Assembly: GCA_014925825.1 (NCBI GenBank)
Contig: JACGCK010000059.1
Location: 62,001-126,000, forward strand
DNA: 64,000 nucleotides
Reading direction: 5' to 3'
Source: Pholiota molesta
Taxonomy: Eukaryota > Basidiomycota > Agaricomycetes > Agaricales > Strophariaceae
Shown here in pieces: positions 1 to 11,692 of this stretch. Position 1 is the stretch's first letter. The number at the start of each line of letters is the position of its first letter. The notes below the pieces were generated by a model. The model worked only from the letters and a program-made list of their open reading frames with translations. It was not told the DNA's origin and did not search any database. A program made the translations under genes and the position numbers.

Positions 1-1250
1 TGTGGAGGCTTTAGTAAGAGAAGTATCTTCTTTTGACCGCCTTCTCGATTTCGGACGAGAGAAGATGCGCTCCTGCTTGCTTGGGCCCGACGCTGCGCTT
101 CTTTATTTCCAGCCTCGTCTGAGATTGTGTCCGCCTTCGCTCCAAGATTACAAGACGGGCAACGGCGATCTCTACAGAAAGAGCATCGTCGACAGAGGCC
201 GTGTCATTCGAGTCCAAATTCAAATTCAAATTCGGTTTCAGAGGATGACGACGTCCAACAATAAGTCTCGTCCTCGCTACGTCAGATTCAACCCCAAAGG
301 CGCACCGATGCCCCACCGAGTGAGTGTTAGTCGAGGTAATATATTACAGTGCAGAACATGAGACAAATTCAAAAGATAGGCGATACCAGCACGCAGCGCG
401 AACCAATAGCGGGGCTCGCTTCAGCTTCAGGAAGCGCGATGCTTGATCGAGCCGAAGGGTATCAGATAGAGCGGACGCTCTCGAGGCCAAAGTTATGCTG
501 GAAGCGCTGATGAGGCGGACATAAATGTAGCTAATGGCCATAGAAGATCCCGTTGGGTAACCCAGAGGAGATTTGGCTACAATCGAGAGGGATATCATGA
601 CGCAGTGGCGTCTATAATTCGAAGTCGGCGAGCCCAAGTGGATGATCATCCAACAGATAAAACAATTGGGGGTAGCCTCTATCATCGAGAAGAGAAAGGA
701 AGAAGGAATGGGTCTGCTTCTCCAAGCTGCGGTTTTTTCGGGCAACACAGGATGCATCTCGCGAGATGGCACGAAGCCCGCATTAGAGGATTATCCACTG
801 ATGTCAATCCAAGTTCTGCGCGTGGCTGAGAACATCAGCAACGTGTTCTCCAGGCTTTTGCTTACAGGAGTGAAACGAAATGAGCACTGCCGGTGTCCCA
901 TGAAGCTCAGCGAAAGCAGCGGACCGCGGGTGAGGTCGACTAGAGAACAAGGCCGCCTATTCTTGAAGCTTCAAAGCTTCACCTTCGACGATTTATCAGT
1001 GGCAGAGCATATCTCGGTGGACAGATCCCCCAAGTTTAGAACAGAAGACGTGGTGGAGGGGGGAGAAGCCGGCGTGGGAGATGTCGAAACTTGATATGGT
1101 GTTGATGAATGGAGACAGCACGTCGCTTCTGCATCTCAGCAAGTGACCAGGCTGAGCTGATGCATCGCCATCCGTAGCTACCCGCTATAACGGGATGAGC
1201 GTCTCCCCGATAATCATTCATGCTGCTGCCGAACATGTCTCGGCCGTTTC
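1..1250. other. No supported gene at window start
   Basis: Short overlapping open frames occur on both strands, for example 344-772 on the minus strand. None shows a recognisable domain or a convincing set of splice sites. A minus-strand gene entering from the left edge is possible but not supported. The last 200 bases are the promoter of the gene starting at 1389. Confidence 0.4.
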
Positions 1251-1258
1251 GTATAAAG
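1251..1258 (+). promoter_or_regulatory. TATA box of the first Kre9-like gene
   Basis: GTATAAAG lies about 130 bp before the ATG at 1389. It is followed by a pyrimidine-rich leader, the usual fungal core promoter layout. Confidence 0.55.
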
Positions 1259-1388
1259 ACGGCGCCCAGTTTCTGCTGCTGGCTCCTCACCCCACGGTCA
1301 CCTTCATCCCTTTCAATTCTTCGTTCTTCATACACATTCAATCCCAACGACTTCATAAGCTCATTCTATCACGCAACACACAATCATC

Positions 1389-1957
1389 ATGAACTTCCTC
1401 GCCAACTTCGTCTTCGCCATCCTCGCATTCCTATCGCTCGTCTCAGCAGCGCCCATAGAGCAGCTCGCGGCCCGCGACGTCTTCGTCCCGCCCGTGCTCA
1501 CCCCGAACAGCCACTCCGTCTGGAAAGTGGGCAGCAAACAGACAGTGACCTGGTACGCTCAAATTCCAAATCTGTCATCGGATGATGTGCTGACAAGTGA
1601 TCCGTTCGTGGTTGTAACGTGTAGGGACGTCAAGAGCCCTCCGGCCCAGATCACCAACACCGAGGCGCAAGTCATCCTTGTCACCAACGGGCGTCTGGAC
1701 TTCGGTACGTTACTCCTATTTCCGCACAATCCCCAAAATTAAACATCGTCCACAGAGCACCCTCTGGCCAAGGGCATCGACGTGCTCACCGGCAAAGCTC
1801 ACATCGTCGTACCCAAAGTCACTCCAGGCAAGAACTACCAAATACTAGGTCCGTCCTTCCTTTCTTTCTGCTTGACGTGCATTTGGCTGATGGGCATGGG
1901 ATGGCAGTGTTCGGCGACTCTGGGAACACCGGCGAGTTCTTCACGATCACGGATTGA
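1389..1957 (+). CDS. Secreted Kre9/Knh1-like domain protein, no GPI tail
   Basis: Predicted extracellular or cell-wall protein of 152 aa. Exons are 1389-1704, 1756-1848 and 1908-1957; all junctions are GT-AG and in frame. Residues 1-20 form a signal peptide (MNFLANFVFAILAFLSLVSA). The rest matches the N-terminal domain of the Ser-Thr-rich GPI-anchored (Kre9/Knh1-like) family: an SVWKVGSKQTVTW strand, then LVTNGRLD, and a final VFGDSGNTGEFFTIT strand. The paralogue at 3353-4503 has the same exon order but continues into a long Ser/Thr region, whereas this protein stops right after the domain. A role in beta-glucan or wall assembly is inferred from family only. The ATG is the first after the TATA box and begins the signal peptide. 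Confidence 0.85.
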
Positions 1958-3247
1958 AGCACTGCACTGCGGGCATGGCGTGCGACGATTTGTGAACGAA
2001 CGGACAAGACCCTCTTACGAAAACCCCGGACAATTAATTGTGGACTCTACACGGACTCGTCATGCATTGTATCATAGCTTTCTTTTCGTTCTTGTACTAC
2101 CGGACTTCGTTTCGTTCCTACTACCCTAGATTTTTCTTCTTCGTAATTCCTCTTCGGTGTTTGGCTTAATTGCTCGCATTGTATTCGTATCTCATTACAT
2201 TTTTGCTGCAGTAGCTTTCTTTTTCAATAGATTCGCAGGACATCCCGAACTTTCGGTCCTGCGTTGTTATTCGGAGTTGGGACTCGTCGAACGACGACAC
2301 GCCGGCGCCTCGTCGAACCACGACTTGTACACGATGTTTAATCCATCGATAATCGATTAATTACTTGCGCAGCATTGAGTTCACGTACCTGGGGTTCGTC
2401 TTCCGTTTCTCCCTCGTATGTCCACAGAATTCAAATAATGACATGCTTCATTACGCCTGACTCCATTGACGTCTTCAAGTTGTCGGGCGCTTATAAGTTA
2501 TTGTGTAGTGCAAGGTCAAGGTCAAGCGCCATCCATTAGGATAAACTGCTTGACATCTCCTCGCAGTTTCTATCGAGTGTAAAATGAACTTCCTCGACGT
2601 GAGGTATGTGTGTATTACAAGATAAGAGGGAATCTCTATGAAGCTCGCCGTTGTTTCATCTTTATGAGGTTACGTAGGTGAAGTTCTGACAATATCGCAA
2701 CTTGTACGATGAAGTAAAGCTCCAGGCCTCTCTATTGTGGGCATTTATTTCTGGGGTAACAATACGAGAATCTTTGCAACTTCATGAAGGATGCAAGTAA
2801 TACTTTTCCTATCCCTCTATCCACATACTCAATTATTCACATCCACGGTATGCGCGATCACTGTCATAGACCTATAAATAGACATTCATAAGAGAGTGGA
2901 GGTTTCTCAAGAGTCAAGAACTGCAGATGGTCTGGTTGACGATGTAGAACCAATTGTCAAGACCGTTTGTCAAATCGTCTCACTCGGTTCAGTCAGGACT
3001 CAGAAGCCCCAAAATCGCCCTTCGACCGCGCAAAGGGGTACCCAATAGATCCTCAGGCGTTGTGTTTCTGTCATAAGAGGCTCTTCCCGCTGCTGTCATA
3101 CGAATGAAAAGAAGCAGACGGTCGAGATAGTTTGGTGGGAAGCATATGCAGCTTATCACTGACGAGACGGCGGAAGAGGCCGTGGAGGTGATGCATGATG
3201 GGCTTCTTCGGCTACAAGTCACATGGGGCCAGTTATAACCGGATCCA
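1958..3247. other. Intergenic, AT-rich
   Basis: This is the 3' flank of the first Kre9-like gene and the promoter region of the second. No gene, tandem repeat or RNA gene could be supported. Confidence 0.45.
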
Positions 3248-3255
3248 TATATAAA
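3248..3255 (+). promoter_or_regulatory. TATA box of the GPI-anchored Kre9-like gene
   Basis: TATATAAA lies about 100 bp before the ATG at 3353, with a C/T-rich leader between them. Confidence 0.6.
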
Positions 3256-3352
3256 CGCCCCGCGCGAACATACGATGCTCTGACGCCCCACCACGTCCAC
3301 TCCCCGTCCAGCTCCCCCGCCTGCCCCCCGTCATCGCCCACCCACGAGCCCG

Positions 3353-4503
3353 ATGAAGATGTTCGCCCCGCTCCAAACCCTGGTCTCCGCTGTCGCGCTG
3401 TGCGCCCTGTGCGTGCAGGGGTCGCCGCTGGCCCGCCGGGATGTCATCGCGCCGAAGATTACGAGCCCGAACGCGGGCTCGGTGTGGCCTGTGGGGTCGA
3501 CGCAGACGGTGACGTGGTAAGCTGTTCGTGCCCCGCCCCTGTCCGTGCCAGTGGGTGGGGTGTGTGGTGGACGACGCAGCGTGCTGATTGTGATGCCTGC
3601 AGGGATACCTCGAACTTCCCTCCTGTATCGCAGATCACGAATATCATGGGCAAGGTTATTCTTGGGCAGGACGCGAACAACAGCTTGAACCTGGACTTTG
3701 GTGGGTTTCCTTTCTTCTGTGGGAAGGCTGTGACACCTGGCGAGGGAGCCTGTCTGGCGGATCAAATTGGAAATGTGGAGTGAAGGAGTGGAACTACATG
3801 TTTGGGCGTGTCCTCAGAACTGCTGCGGCTTGAGCCTCATTGACGGTTCATTACAACTAACATAGCTCTATTCACTACGCATTTCACTTTCGATGTTTGA
3901 ATGTAAACAGTCACTAACGCTTTTCGTCCATAGACCATCCGCTCGCCCAGAACTTCAATCTTACAGACGGGAGTGTCCAAATCACGGTCCCAACTGTCGC
4001 GCCTGCGGATAACTATCTCATCGTCTGTAAGTGACAACTACCGCCTTGCATGTTTATCCGCACGCTCAGCTGCTCATTTCATTTGCCTTCATCATGAATG
4101 TGTAGTATTCGGCGACTCCGGCAACACCAGTCCCGACTTCTCCATCACGAACATCTCCGTTCCTGCTTCATCCACAACTTCTGCCTCAGCGACGTCAGAC
4201 ACGCCCATCACCACGCCGATTCCGATTACGGGCTCGACGATCACCGGTGGAGACTCAACGTCCACCGCTATTACCACTGACTCTCTTCCTACCGGGACTA
4301 GTACGGATACGACTACTTCGCCGGCAGCCACGTCTACGACACCGGCGTCCACGAGCGGCTCTGCGAGTACTAATTCCACTGCTAGTCCTGCACTAGCGAC
4401 GACCACTACCGCGAGCGCCGCGTGGTCCATCCACCGCAGCGGCACCAGCATGCGCACGCTCTCGCTGTTCATCTGCGCTGGGCTCGCGCTCGTTCTGGTT
4501 TAA
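3353..4503 (+). CDS. GPI-anchored Kre9/Knh1-like, Ser/Thr-rich protein
   Basis: Predicted cell-surface protein of 250 aa. Exons are 3353-3516, 3603-3700, 3934-4026 and 4106-4503. An N-terminal signal peptide (residues 1-24) is followed by the Kre9/Knh1-like domain: ITSPNAGSVWPVGSTQTVTW, a DHPLAQNF strand and LFGDSGNTSPDFSIT. From about residue 150 the protein is a Ser/Thr/Ala-rich stalk expected to be O-mannosylated. It ends in a hydrophobic tail (LSLFICAGLALVLV) behind a small-residue RSGTS region, which is the GPI-attachment layout. Splice positions match the shorter paralogue at 1389-1957, so the pair looks like a tandem duplication. Function in wall glucan organisation is inferred from family. 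The ATG at 3353 starts the signal peptide; another ATG lies two codons later. Confidence 0.88.
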
Positions 4504-5454
4504 TAGAACGAATCGCAGCACGGCCCCCAAGCTCTATTCATACACGTTACCCGCACCCGCAACGCACCGATAGGACTAAACACAAATCATTAAATGTACC
4601 AAATCAAACGCCTCTCGTCACGCCTCGTACTCCGGATGCACGGCCCCCGTCCCGCGTCCCGCCTGTTCATGTCTTCGCATCCGTCCCATTCCTATGTACG
4701 CCGACCAGCGGACTGTCTTATCTACATAGTTTCATACGTTCCTCGGTCATGAACCAACCACGCACGCCCCTCCACCGATATGCTTACACCCCATCCCCGT
4801 TCTGCAGATACTCATACCCCTTGCCTTCATAATATCATATCCCCCATTTACCCCCACGAACGATGCATCCATACCTCGATTTCAGCCTGATCTGTCTGCG
4901 CCCCATCTACCTAGGACTGCTACTTCTGTCTTGCCTTGATCTGACGTTTCGCATGCTTGTAGGCCTGAAACGCTAGTTGCGTCGCGGTCGCGCGAGTGAG
5001 ATACATATGTAGTGCTTTGGACTTTTTTTTTCTTTTCTTTTTTTGGTTACGGTTACGAGGCGATGTGCATGTACTACTAGCAGCATTATACGACAATGAA
5101 CGCTTTTTGCTTTATCTGAATTATGTTTCGTGAACGTGGAAGAGTTGACTGTTCTTGTTTTTCCGCTAGGTTTGTCTCGATCGTTGTTGCAGAATCGTAG
5201 CGAGATCACGCAGTGTTGTAGATTCTGAATGGCTTGAAAAAGTTGACTGTTCTTTTATTCAGCTCAGCTTGTCATGTCATTGACACATACTGAAATGTCA
5301 ATTTTGGTAACCAGATAACGCAGTTGTGGGATCTCTAAGGGGGTAGACATAGACGATGTATTTAGTTCGACTATAAATACTATATACAAACGGAAAATGC
5401 CTTTCTCTTGTCTCGAATCGCTATTACATAGCAATGTAGAGTACATAGAATTTA
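4504..5454. other. Intergenic between convergent genes
   Basis: These are the 3' flanks of the plus-strand GPI protein and the minus-strand aldo-keto reductase. They contain T-rich runs near 5025-5045. No gene was found. Confidence 0.5.
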
Positions 5455-6946
5455 TCACTGACGTCGGGCGAACATGCGATAGAACATGACCAGAAATCCT
5501 TCTGTCCCCTTAGCTGGCTGCACAAGTTTGTTCCCTTCGTAATCATCACTGAAGATTTCCAGCGTCGCAGCTCTACCGGTACCCTATATCAGATATTTCA
5601 GGTCAATGCATATCTCCGAATCAGATTTTTTTCCTCGCTACTCACAATCATAATTGAGGGGAAGCCTGGATTGAATGGGACGATGCTCTCGAGGTAGGCA
5701 ATGTGTTCGGCGGTAAGAGTGATATCGAGCGCCTCGAGATTGGCAACCAAATGTTCGACTTTTCGTCCGCCGACAAGGGGGAAAACAAAGGAAGTCTTGT
5801 GCATTAAGTACGCAATCGCCACTGAACGAAGTAAGGATTCGCCCCGTGAGTATGAGCTACTGGGTGTTGATCCAAATAGAGACGTACCAGAAGTGATGTG
5901 TTTAGCGCCGACCTCCTTGGCGACTTTCTCAAGTGCGCGACTCATCTGCGTCTCCTGCTCGTTCCTCCTCCAGTCTTGACCCATCATTGCGCGCCCGTTC
6001 TCCCCAGAGGCAGCGCGCCTCTCCTCTTCTTCATCCGTGCGCAGCTTACCGGCAGCAACGACGTTCCACGGCGCGAGCGCCATGCCCTCGGAGCGCGCCA
6101 TGGGGATGATCTCGCGCTCGAACGAGCGGTCCATGACGTTCCAGAGGCCTTGATAGATGACGAAGGGCGTCAGCGCATGATCGCGGGCGTATTGGTTTGC
6201 TTTGGCTACGACCCAAGCCGGCATATCAGATGCGCCCTGAAGTGAAGATCATTTAGACTACTTAACGATCACAATAATTGATTGACGAACGCACCAGGTA
6301 AAGGACCTTCCCTCGCTGTACCAGGGCATGCAAGGACTGCATGACTTCCTCGACGGATGTACTCCACTCCCAGAAGTGAACATAGAGGAGATCGATGTAG
6401 TCAGTTCGCAGATTCTCCAGCGACCATTTCACAGACATGTGCAGGGATTTGGAACTGTTTCCCACAAATAGGACTTTGTGATTCGGATCGTGAACGTGCG
6501 TGTTGTTGGAATACTACAGAAAGATAATAATGAGTACAAAGGTTAAATACGAGCTATAAACAGACGTATGATGGACTTGCCTTGGTTGCGATAAAAAGCT
6601 TGTCGCGAATACCACGCTTTTCAGCCCATTCACCAATGAAGCGCTCGGACGAACCGTCTTGGCTGTGAACGAAGAGGATGAGCATTATGGCTTGCTCACG
6701 AATACCACGGGTCACTCACTAGATATTCGCGGTATCGATGAAGTTGCCGCCCAGGTCGAAGTAAGCATCCAAAAGCTTGAAGCTCGACTCCTTATCCATC
6801 GACCCCATCCCTTGATCCGCCCACTTGTCGCCGATGCTCATGGCGCCCAGCTGGATAGGCGAGACATGGACACCTGCTCTGGAGGAGAGCAGACGATAGC
6901 GGGAGAGACCGGATGGGCGAGAAGAAGCAGCAGCGTTGGATGTCAT
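5455..6946 (-). CDS. Aldo-keto reductase 1 (aryl-alcohol dehydrogenase / norsolorinate reductase type)
   Basis: NAD(P)H-dependent carbonyl reductase of 393 aa, presumably cytosolic. Exons on the minus strand are 6720-6946, 6581-6662, 6295-6513, 5888-6236, 5646-5821 and 5455-5583. The aldo-keto reductase tetrad is visible: Asp in NFIDTAN, Tyr in the YQ straddling the first junction, Lys in LFIATKYSNN and His in LLYVHFWEW. The C-terminal cofactor region is [14 protein letters not shown]. Intron 2 uses a GC donor (AAG|GCAAGT), as in the paralogue at 14002-15500. The two proteins are closely similar throughout and share all five intron positions; a truncated third copy lies at 18984-19729. The natural substrate cannot be read from sequence. 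Basidiomycete relatives reduce aromatic aldehydes. Confidence 0.92.
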
Positions 6947-6990
6947 CTTTCTTGGGGTAGTAGTTGGGTAGGACAGCTATTTAGAGGCGT

Positions 6991-6997
6991 ATTTATA
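6991..6997 (-). promoter_or_regulatory. TATA box of AKR1
   Basis: On the minus strand this reads TATAAAT, about 45 bp upstream of the AKR1 ATG. Confidence 0.5.
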
Positions 6998-7015
6998 CGT
7001 GCAAACTATGTGAGT

Positions 7016-7100
7016 ACGCGTCCGAACGGCAAACCTTTCTTGTGGCTACGTATTAGGAGACTCGTAGATGCCTATTGAACCTACGCGTGCGAGCGGCAGA
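7016..7100 (-). promoter_or_regulatory. Two CCG-N2-CGG-type elements upstream of AKR1
   Basis: Two near-copies of one element occur at 7016-7030 (ACGCGTCCGAACGGC) and 7083-7100 (ACGCGTGCGAGCGGCAGA), 70 and 137 bp upstream of the AKR1 start. The core is an everted CCG-N2-CGG pair, the kind of site bound by Zn2Cys6 dimers. The same element recurs upstream of the RTA1-like gene and AKR2, always reading TGCCGCTCGGACGCG in gene orientation. The binding protein is unknown. Confidence 0.55.
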
Positions 7101-7488
7101 CATTATTCAACTTTAAGTGTGTAATCCAAGCGGCATCGCTGGAATTGGAAACCTGTATGCCAAATACGGACGTGGCGCGGAGTGGGTTTTAGTTCAGCCA
7201 CTTCAAGACATAGGGGTCGGAATATATTTTTCCAGAAGCTCGGCACTTGTCGAACGTTCTCCTTGCACTTGACGTCAGAGGAGCTGATAAAACTAGGATA
7301 GAACACCAGGAAGCCTGGGTTTGTATCTATCGACGACATATTTTATATAGCCTTTCGAGCGGCAGCTGCTCACTACTTTCGTCGAGGTCTTGGTAATTTT
7401 ATTGTCTGAAAGTTTGGCTCGTACGATTAAGCACCGATCTTCGTATTTGTGCATTACTACCAAAGCGATTACGCACTTGAGCTGCTGA
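7016..7488. repeat. Duplicated intergenic block, copy A
   Basis: This block aligns in the same orientation with 9614-10101. Shared landmarks in the same order are the CGCGTCCGAGCGGCA element, TGGAAACCTGTATGCCAAAT, GGGTTTTAGT, AATATATTTTTCCAGAAGC, CTTTCGAGCGGCA and GATCTTCGTATTTGTGCATT. The two copies flank the RTA1-like gene. Divergence and small indels suggest an old duplication. Confidence 0.7.
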
Positions 7489-7768
7489 CGCATGTTTGCT
7501 GAGCAGAGTCACTGTTGTGCGAAGTTGTGTAACGCAGCGTTTCTAAAGAGGCAGGTGTATTTATAGCTTTTCACACTTGTCTATGCAATGTAATGGTTTA
7601 GTAAATACTCCTACATCATTATAATCTACTGTATTTTTGTACTCCATTTTGTCTGTATACTATATACCTTGAAGCTTAAAGCCCACCCAAAGCCCACCTT
7701 CTATAAAGAAAAGAAAAAACTATGTGCCATGCGGTAACCGTGAAGTCCTTCATTTCCCCCGTTAAAAC

Positions 7769-9240
7769 TCAAGCTGCAAACGTCGACGTTGACTTCGCTG
7801 TACCAGCGTTCCGTGGCGCAAGGAACATGCCGGGATGCACAAAGTTTATCGTGTATATGGCCAGGACTATCATCATACCGTCCAATACATCTGAATGAAA
7901 GAGATATAGTCAGTTGAAGGGGACATGATGCCAACCGGTTTAGACGTACTAAAGTAGACTTGAGTGTGAATCACTTTGCCGTGCCAGCCGTCTGCGAGCT
8001 CGATGATTCGGTAGACGCCACTGCATAAGTAAAATGAGTATAGGGCGTAGTTATTGCGAGTTCACCATCGAGGAAGCTCACCGAATGAAGAGGACGATGG
8101 TGCTGAAGGCCACGCCGTAGGTCATGGTTCGTAGTTTTGGAGTGAACACCCCACGACCGACGTCGCCTTCCATGGTGGAAGATTTGGAGCCGCCATGCTT
8201 CTCTCGTACAATTACATTATCGGAATGTGCATCCTTGTTGTAATCAATGAAGTATACAATGGCGCAGACAGAAAAAATGACGATGATGACTGCGATGGAT
8301 GAGATGGACGGTCAGTACATTTTTTCTACTGCAAATTTAGATTAACAGTGACTGACTGAGTTGGAAAACGATTCCGCCCAACATAATGTTAGAGCCCTGG
8401 TAAAGTTAGGTTTTTCGTTAGAAAAAGAGATCAATTTGTTTCAAAACACATATACACACTCTGTTGGCTCCGGCTAGAGTATTTGCGCCCGATGCAACGC
8501 CGCCTCCGAGGCCCTGTACTACCAATGATACGACGTCCTGAGGCGAAAGTTCAGAAATATAAAGATTTATATCAGTGTTGCGCGTTACTCACGCAAGATG
8601 TAAAGATAATGGTATCTGCAGCAATTTCATTAGCGCGTGCTCACGAATGAAGTATGACGAAGACATACAAAGTCTGGGTCTCATCCTGCTGTACTTCTGT
8701 CCCAGTGCTCGGATGATGCGTCCGAATATCACAAAATTTGCGGCAAGCAGGGGTGTGGGTGCGATAATAGTAGCTGTTATCCTTGAAGAACAGAATAGCC
8801 GTCAGCCAAGTCAGTCAGCGAACATATCACATCACCAACGTACTCGATTTTGAAAGGTGTGTTATTGAGTGGCGAGAAACTCGACCAAAGTCGACTGGCC
8901 CATCCCAAGATCTCCAGAGACCCACAGAGAATAGCGGTTGAGAACAGGAACCATTGGCGATATCTCACAGCTTGGCCCACATGTACCACTATTTTGACGT
9001 CGATGAGCAGGGACGATATCGATGATCAGTCTGGAGACGTACAAGTGGAAAGACTAAATAGCACGATGAAGATGATAGCAACTGCTTCTGAGGGTATGTA
9101 ACCGTACAGGGCCGTTGGGTCGTCTTGGGTGGGGACTGGACGAAGATATGGGGTATTTAATTAGTAAAGGAGACTGTATCGATTCCTGATTCTATCTTGA
9201 GATGAGGGTGACACTGACCAGTCCCGTTGTTGACAGACAT
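7769..9240 (-). CDS. RTA1-like 7-TM lipid-translocating exporter family protein
   Basis: Membrane protein of 304 aa rebuilt from ten exons: 9219-9240, 9043-9135, 8844-8988, 8669-8781, 8593-8615, 8460-8537, 8357-8396, 8082-8289, 7950-8020 and 7769-7890. Every phase closes, including a 23-nt exon. Family landmarks are in order: LYGYIPSEAVAIIFIVLFS (TM1), VHVGQAVRYRQW, GSLEILGWASR, APTPLLAANFVIFGRIIR, the DVVSLVVQGLGGG loop, NIMLGGIVFQ and the C-terminal GVYRIIELADGW...VYFNVLDGMMIVLA...NFVHPG. It has a short N-glycosylatable N-terminus (NNGT). RTA1 relatives in yeasts are linked to resistance to toxic lipophilic compounds and sphingoid-base movement; the substrate here is unknown. The gene sits between two duplicated intergenic blocks, next to AKR1 on the same strand. 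Confidence 0.9.
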
Positions 9241-9613
9241 CCTAATGACGAGATAAAAAAGAGCGTGGAAGAGTTGGTATTTGATAGGGACAACGTACTG
9301 ACCTTTATAAACGCATACAGTGAAAAGAGGGCTACGAGTTGGAATTCGGTACATCTCCAGGTCCATGTGCCGAACATACGCCATTGACAAAGGATCGCAA
9401 TCCCACGCCGCCACGGAAATTTTTTTGCCGGTGACATATCATTGCTGCAGACATTTTTCACGGTGAAAACCCATGGGGAATGACAGTGCGCAGTGATATT
9501 TCAAGTGGTAGCTGAGGAAAAGGGTGTTGTTTCCGTCTTGTTTATCTGCCTTGAACGTCCTGAGGCATCAGGCATCATCTCGCTGAAAAGCACACGGTCA
9601 AACATAACGATGT
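9241..9613. other. Promoter-side spacer of the RTA1-like gene
   Basis: This is upstream sequence of the RTA1-like gene. A weakly coding-looking minus-strand segment lies at 9250-9460. It resembles 10260-10340, but no gene model could be built from it. Confidence 0.35.
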
Positions 9614-10101
9614 ACGCATTCGGACGGCACACCTTATCTTGTGATTCCTAACCTTGGCATTTTTCGATATCCAAAATCCGACCCGCCTATTTGAGCCATT
9701 ACGCGTCCGAGCGGCAGAATGTGAATCAACGGTGATCAATTGATCGCTGGAAATGGAAACCTGTATGCCAAATGCGGACATTGTGCAATGTGTCGCAGTG
9801 CGGCATTGGATAAGGCGGTGATTGTTTAGAATATAGTGGGTTTTAGTGGGATCGAAATATATTTTCCCAGAAGCCTGGAACTTGTGTATATCGAACGTCC
9901 GTGTTACCATACATGCTCAGACCGTTCGCTTTGCAATTAAAGTCGGAGGAGCCTGGATTGGTGTGTTACCTTTCAAGCGGCATGCTGCTCATTTTCGTCC
10001 CAAGTCTTGCTAATGTTATTATCGTCAAATCTGGTTTTATGATAACGCGCCGATCTTCGTGTTTGTGCATTACTAAAGCGGTTACGCGTCCGAGCTGCAG
10101 A
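9614..10101. repeat. Duplicated intergenic block, copy B, with regulatory elements
   Basis: This is the second copy of block 7016-7488. It carries copies of the shared element at 9614-9631 (degenerate), 9701-9718 (ACGCGTCCGAGCGGCAGA, the best match) and 10084-10101 (degenerate). These lie about 375, 460 and 845 bp upstream of the RTA1-like start. A partial third repeat of the GTACGCCAAATGCGG segment follows at about 10140-10160. Confidence 0.65.
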
Positions 10102-10189
10102 CGGCTATTCATAGAGCGAAACCACGAGTGGTACGTTGTACGCCAAATGCGGTTGATGTTCATAAACAGTGTACAGTTCATCTAGACTC

Positions 10190-11400
10190 TATAAATATGG
10201 TCAACGCATGAGGGTCAGGAAGTCTTTGGAGACCTAGATTCAAAGGAGGCAACTACTCACAACGTTCCATCGACATCCAAGTTTCCAACGAGCATACGCA
10301 ATTGATACGCAGTGGCCGATGCCCAATGCGCAACGGCTACAGCCAACATGGTCCTGTCCTCAACATGGTCCTTTCCTCAGCCCCCAGGTTTGCATCCTCC
10401 ATACCACCGGCGCGATGCTACATCGCAGCTCCCGGCAGCCGCGCTCAGTGAAGGTGAGTCGTGACATCCTACGTACAATAACCAGGTGGCAATCTTGTCG
10501 ATAGATAGGTCATTCAGAGAGAGCTGATTGCGAAAGGCCTACGTAAGGATAAAAACATTCAGCAGAATCTGAGTGCCTGCAGCGCTGGTCAGATGGCCAC
10601 TGTCTAGTCCTAACAAGTTTAGAAGCCCACCTAGATGAAAGTTGAATGCGATATCATCCTATGGTAATGCATTAACCGCTCTCATGGCGGTTCCGCCAAG
10701 CTGTGGTTGAAGATTCCAGTGGGCGGCCAATATCCTGGATGAGGGTATCATGAACCATCTAGCGTCGAGGGTGTCTAGGAGGACTACTTACATGAGCTTC
10801 TCTCAAATTGGGACGGGTATGCCCTCGTCGGCCAGTAGGCATTAGCCATTCCTGCAGCTTGACGACGACGAATTTGATATGGCGATGGCATCTACGGAAG
10901 ACTGAATCAATTCAGATGCCCAGCTGGCATTCGTCCACCGATCAAAATCGTTGAGCTTTGACTCACACCTATGTGGCAATGGTTCTGGAGAGTAGCGCCA
11001 TGAGCATGGCTGTGGGTTTCGCGTAGCCAATTCCTTCCGGGAGCGCGTTACTGTCGTCCTGGCGGCCGTGGTCATCCTCACTGACCCAACTGCTGGAAAT
11101 GCTCAGTCAGTTGGCTCTAGCAGCACGGTGTCGTCATTGTGATTGGCATACTCACCGACGAAGTCCTCCAACGACACATCATCGCCATCGTCGTTGATGC
11201 TGTGAAAGGTCCCGAATATCCATCTTTGCTCTGTCTCCCACTCGGAATCACTCGCCCATTTACCATTGATGGAAAATGTTCGATCCTTGCTCGCAACCAT
11301 GGGGCGCTCTGGCGTAACTGCGCAATTAACCTGTAGTTCTAGGAGGGCACCGTCCTCGTCCTCTCCATTGCTTTCATGTTATGGAAACTGAGTTCAACGA
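10190..11400 (-). other. Coding-like fragments, no gene model
   Basis: Several minus-strand stretches look protein-coding but could not be joined in frame. They include 11103-11300 (with DGDDVSLEDFVG just before a GTGAGT), a segment within 10842-11081, a hydrophobic leucine-rich segment near 10570-10640 and ATAYQLRMLVGNLDVDG near 10265-10320. This may be a decayed membrane-protein gene or a gene whose splicing I could not resolve. No family was recognised. Confidence 0.3.
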
Positions 11401-11692
11401 GGAGGCTATGGAATTGTAGATGCATTCGAGATGTTATGAACGGTGTCGAGGAATCATGAATCTGCAGCGTGCCAGTTTGTACGGGCCGATTACCAAGAAT
11501 GACGTAATATGCTTGATCTCACCGCCGATGCCAAACAATCAAACATATCGCCTTGGTTTCTTTAGGTTTCTTTTGGGTTTCTTGTGTTTCCATAAGTTTC
11601 TCTTCACCTTCATCTCACTTTGGCGTCACGAATGTTCTGAGATACGCTGTGGACGATTAAATTTTATTTAGTGCCTCAAACTCACCGCTGGA
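11401..11692. other. Upstream region of the HUA1-like gene
   Basis: The sequence is T-rich just before the ATG at 11693. No separate feature was identified. Confidence 0.35.

Noticed and set aside
3223..3783. 186-codon plus-strand open frame over the GPI-protein start
   Set aside because: Wrong frame. The spliced frame from 3353 gives a signal peptide and the conserved Kre9-like domain.
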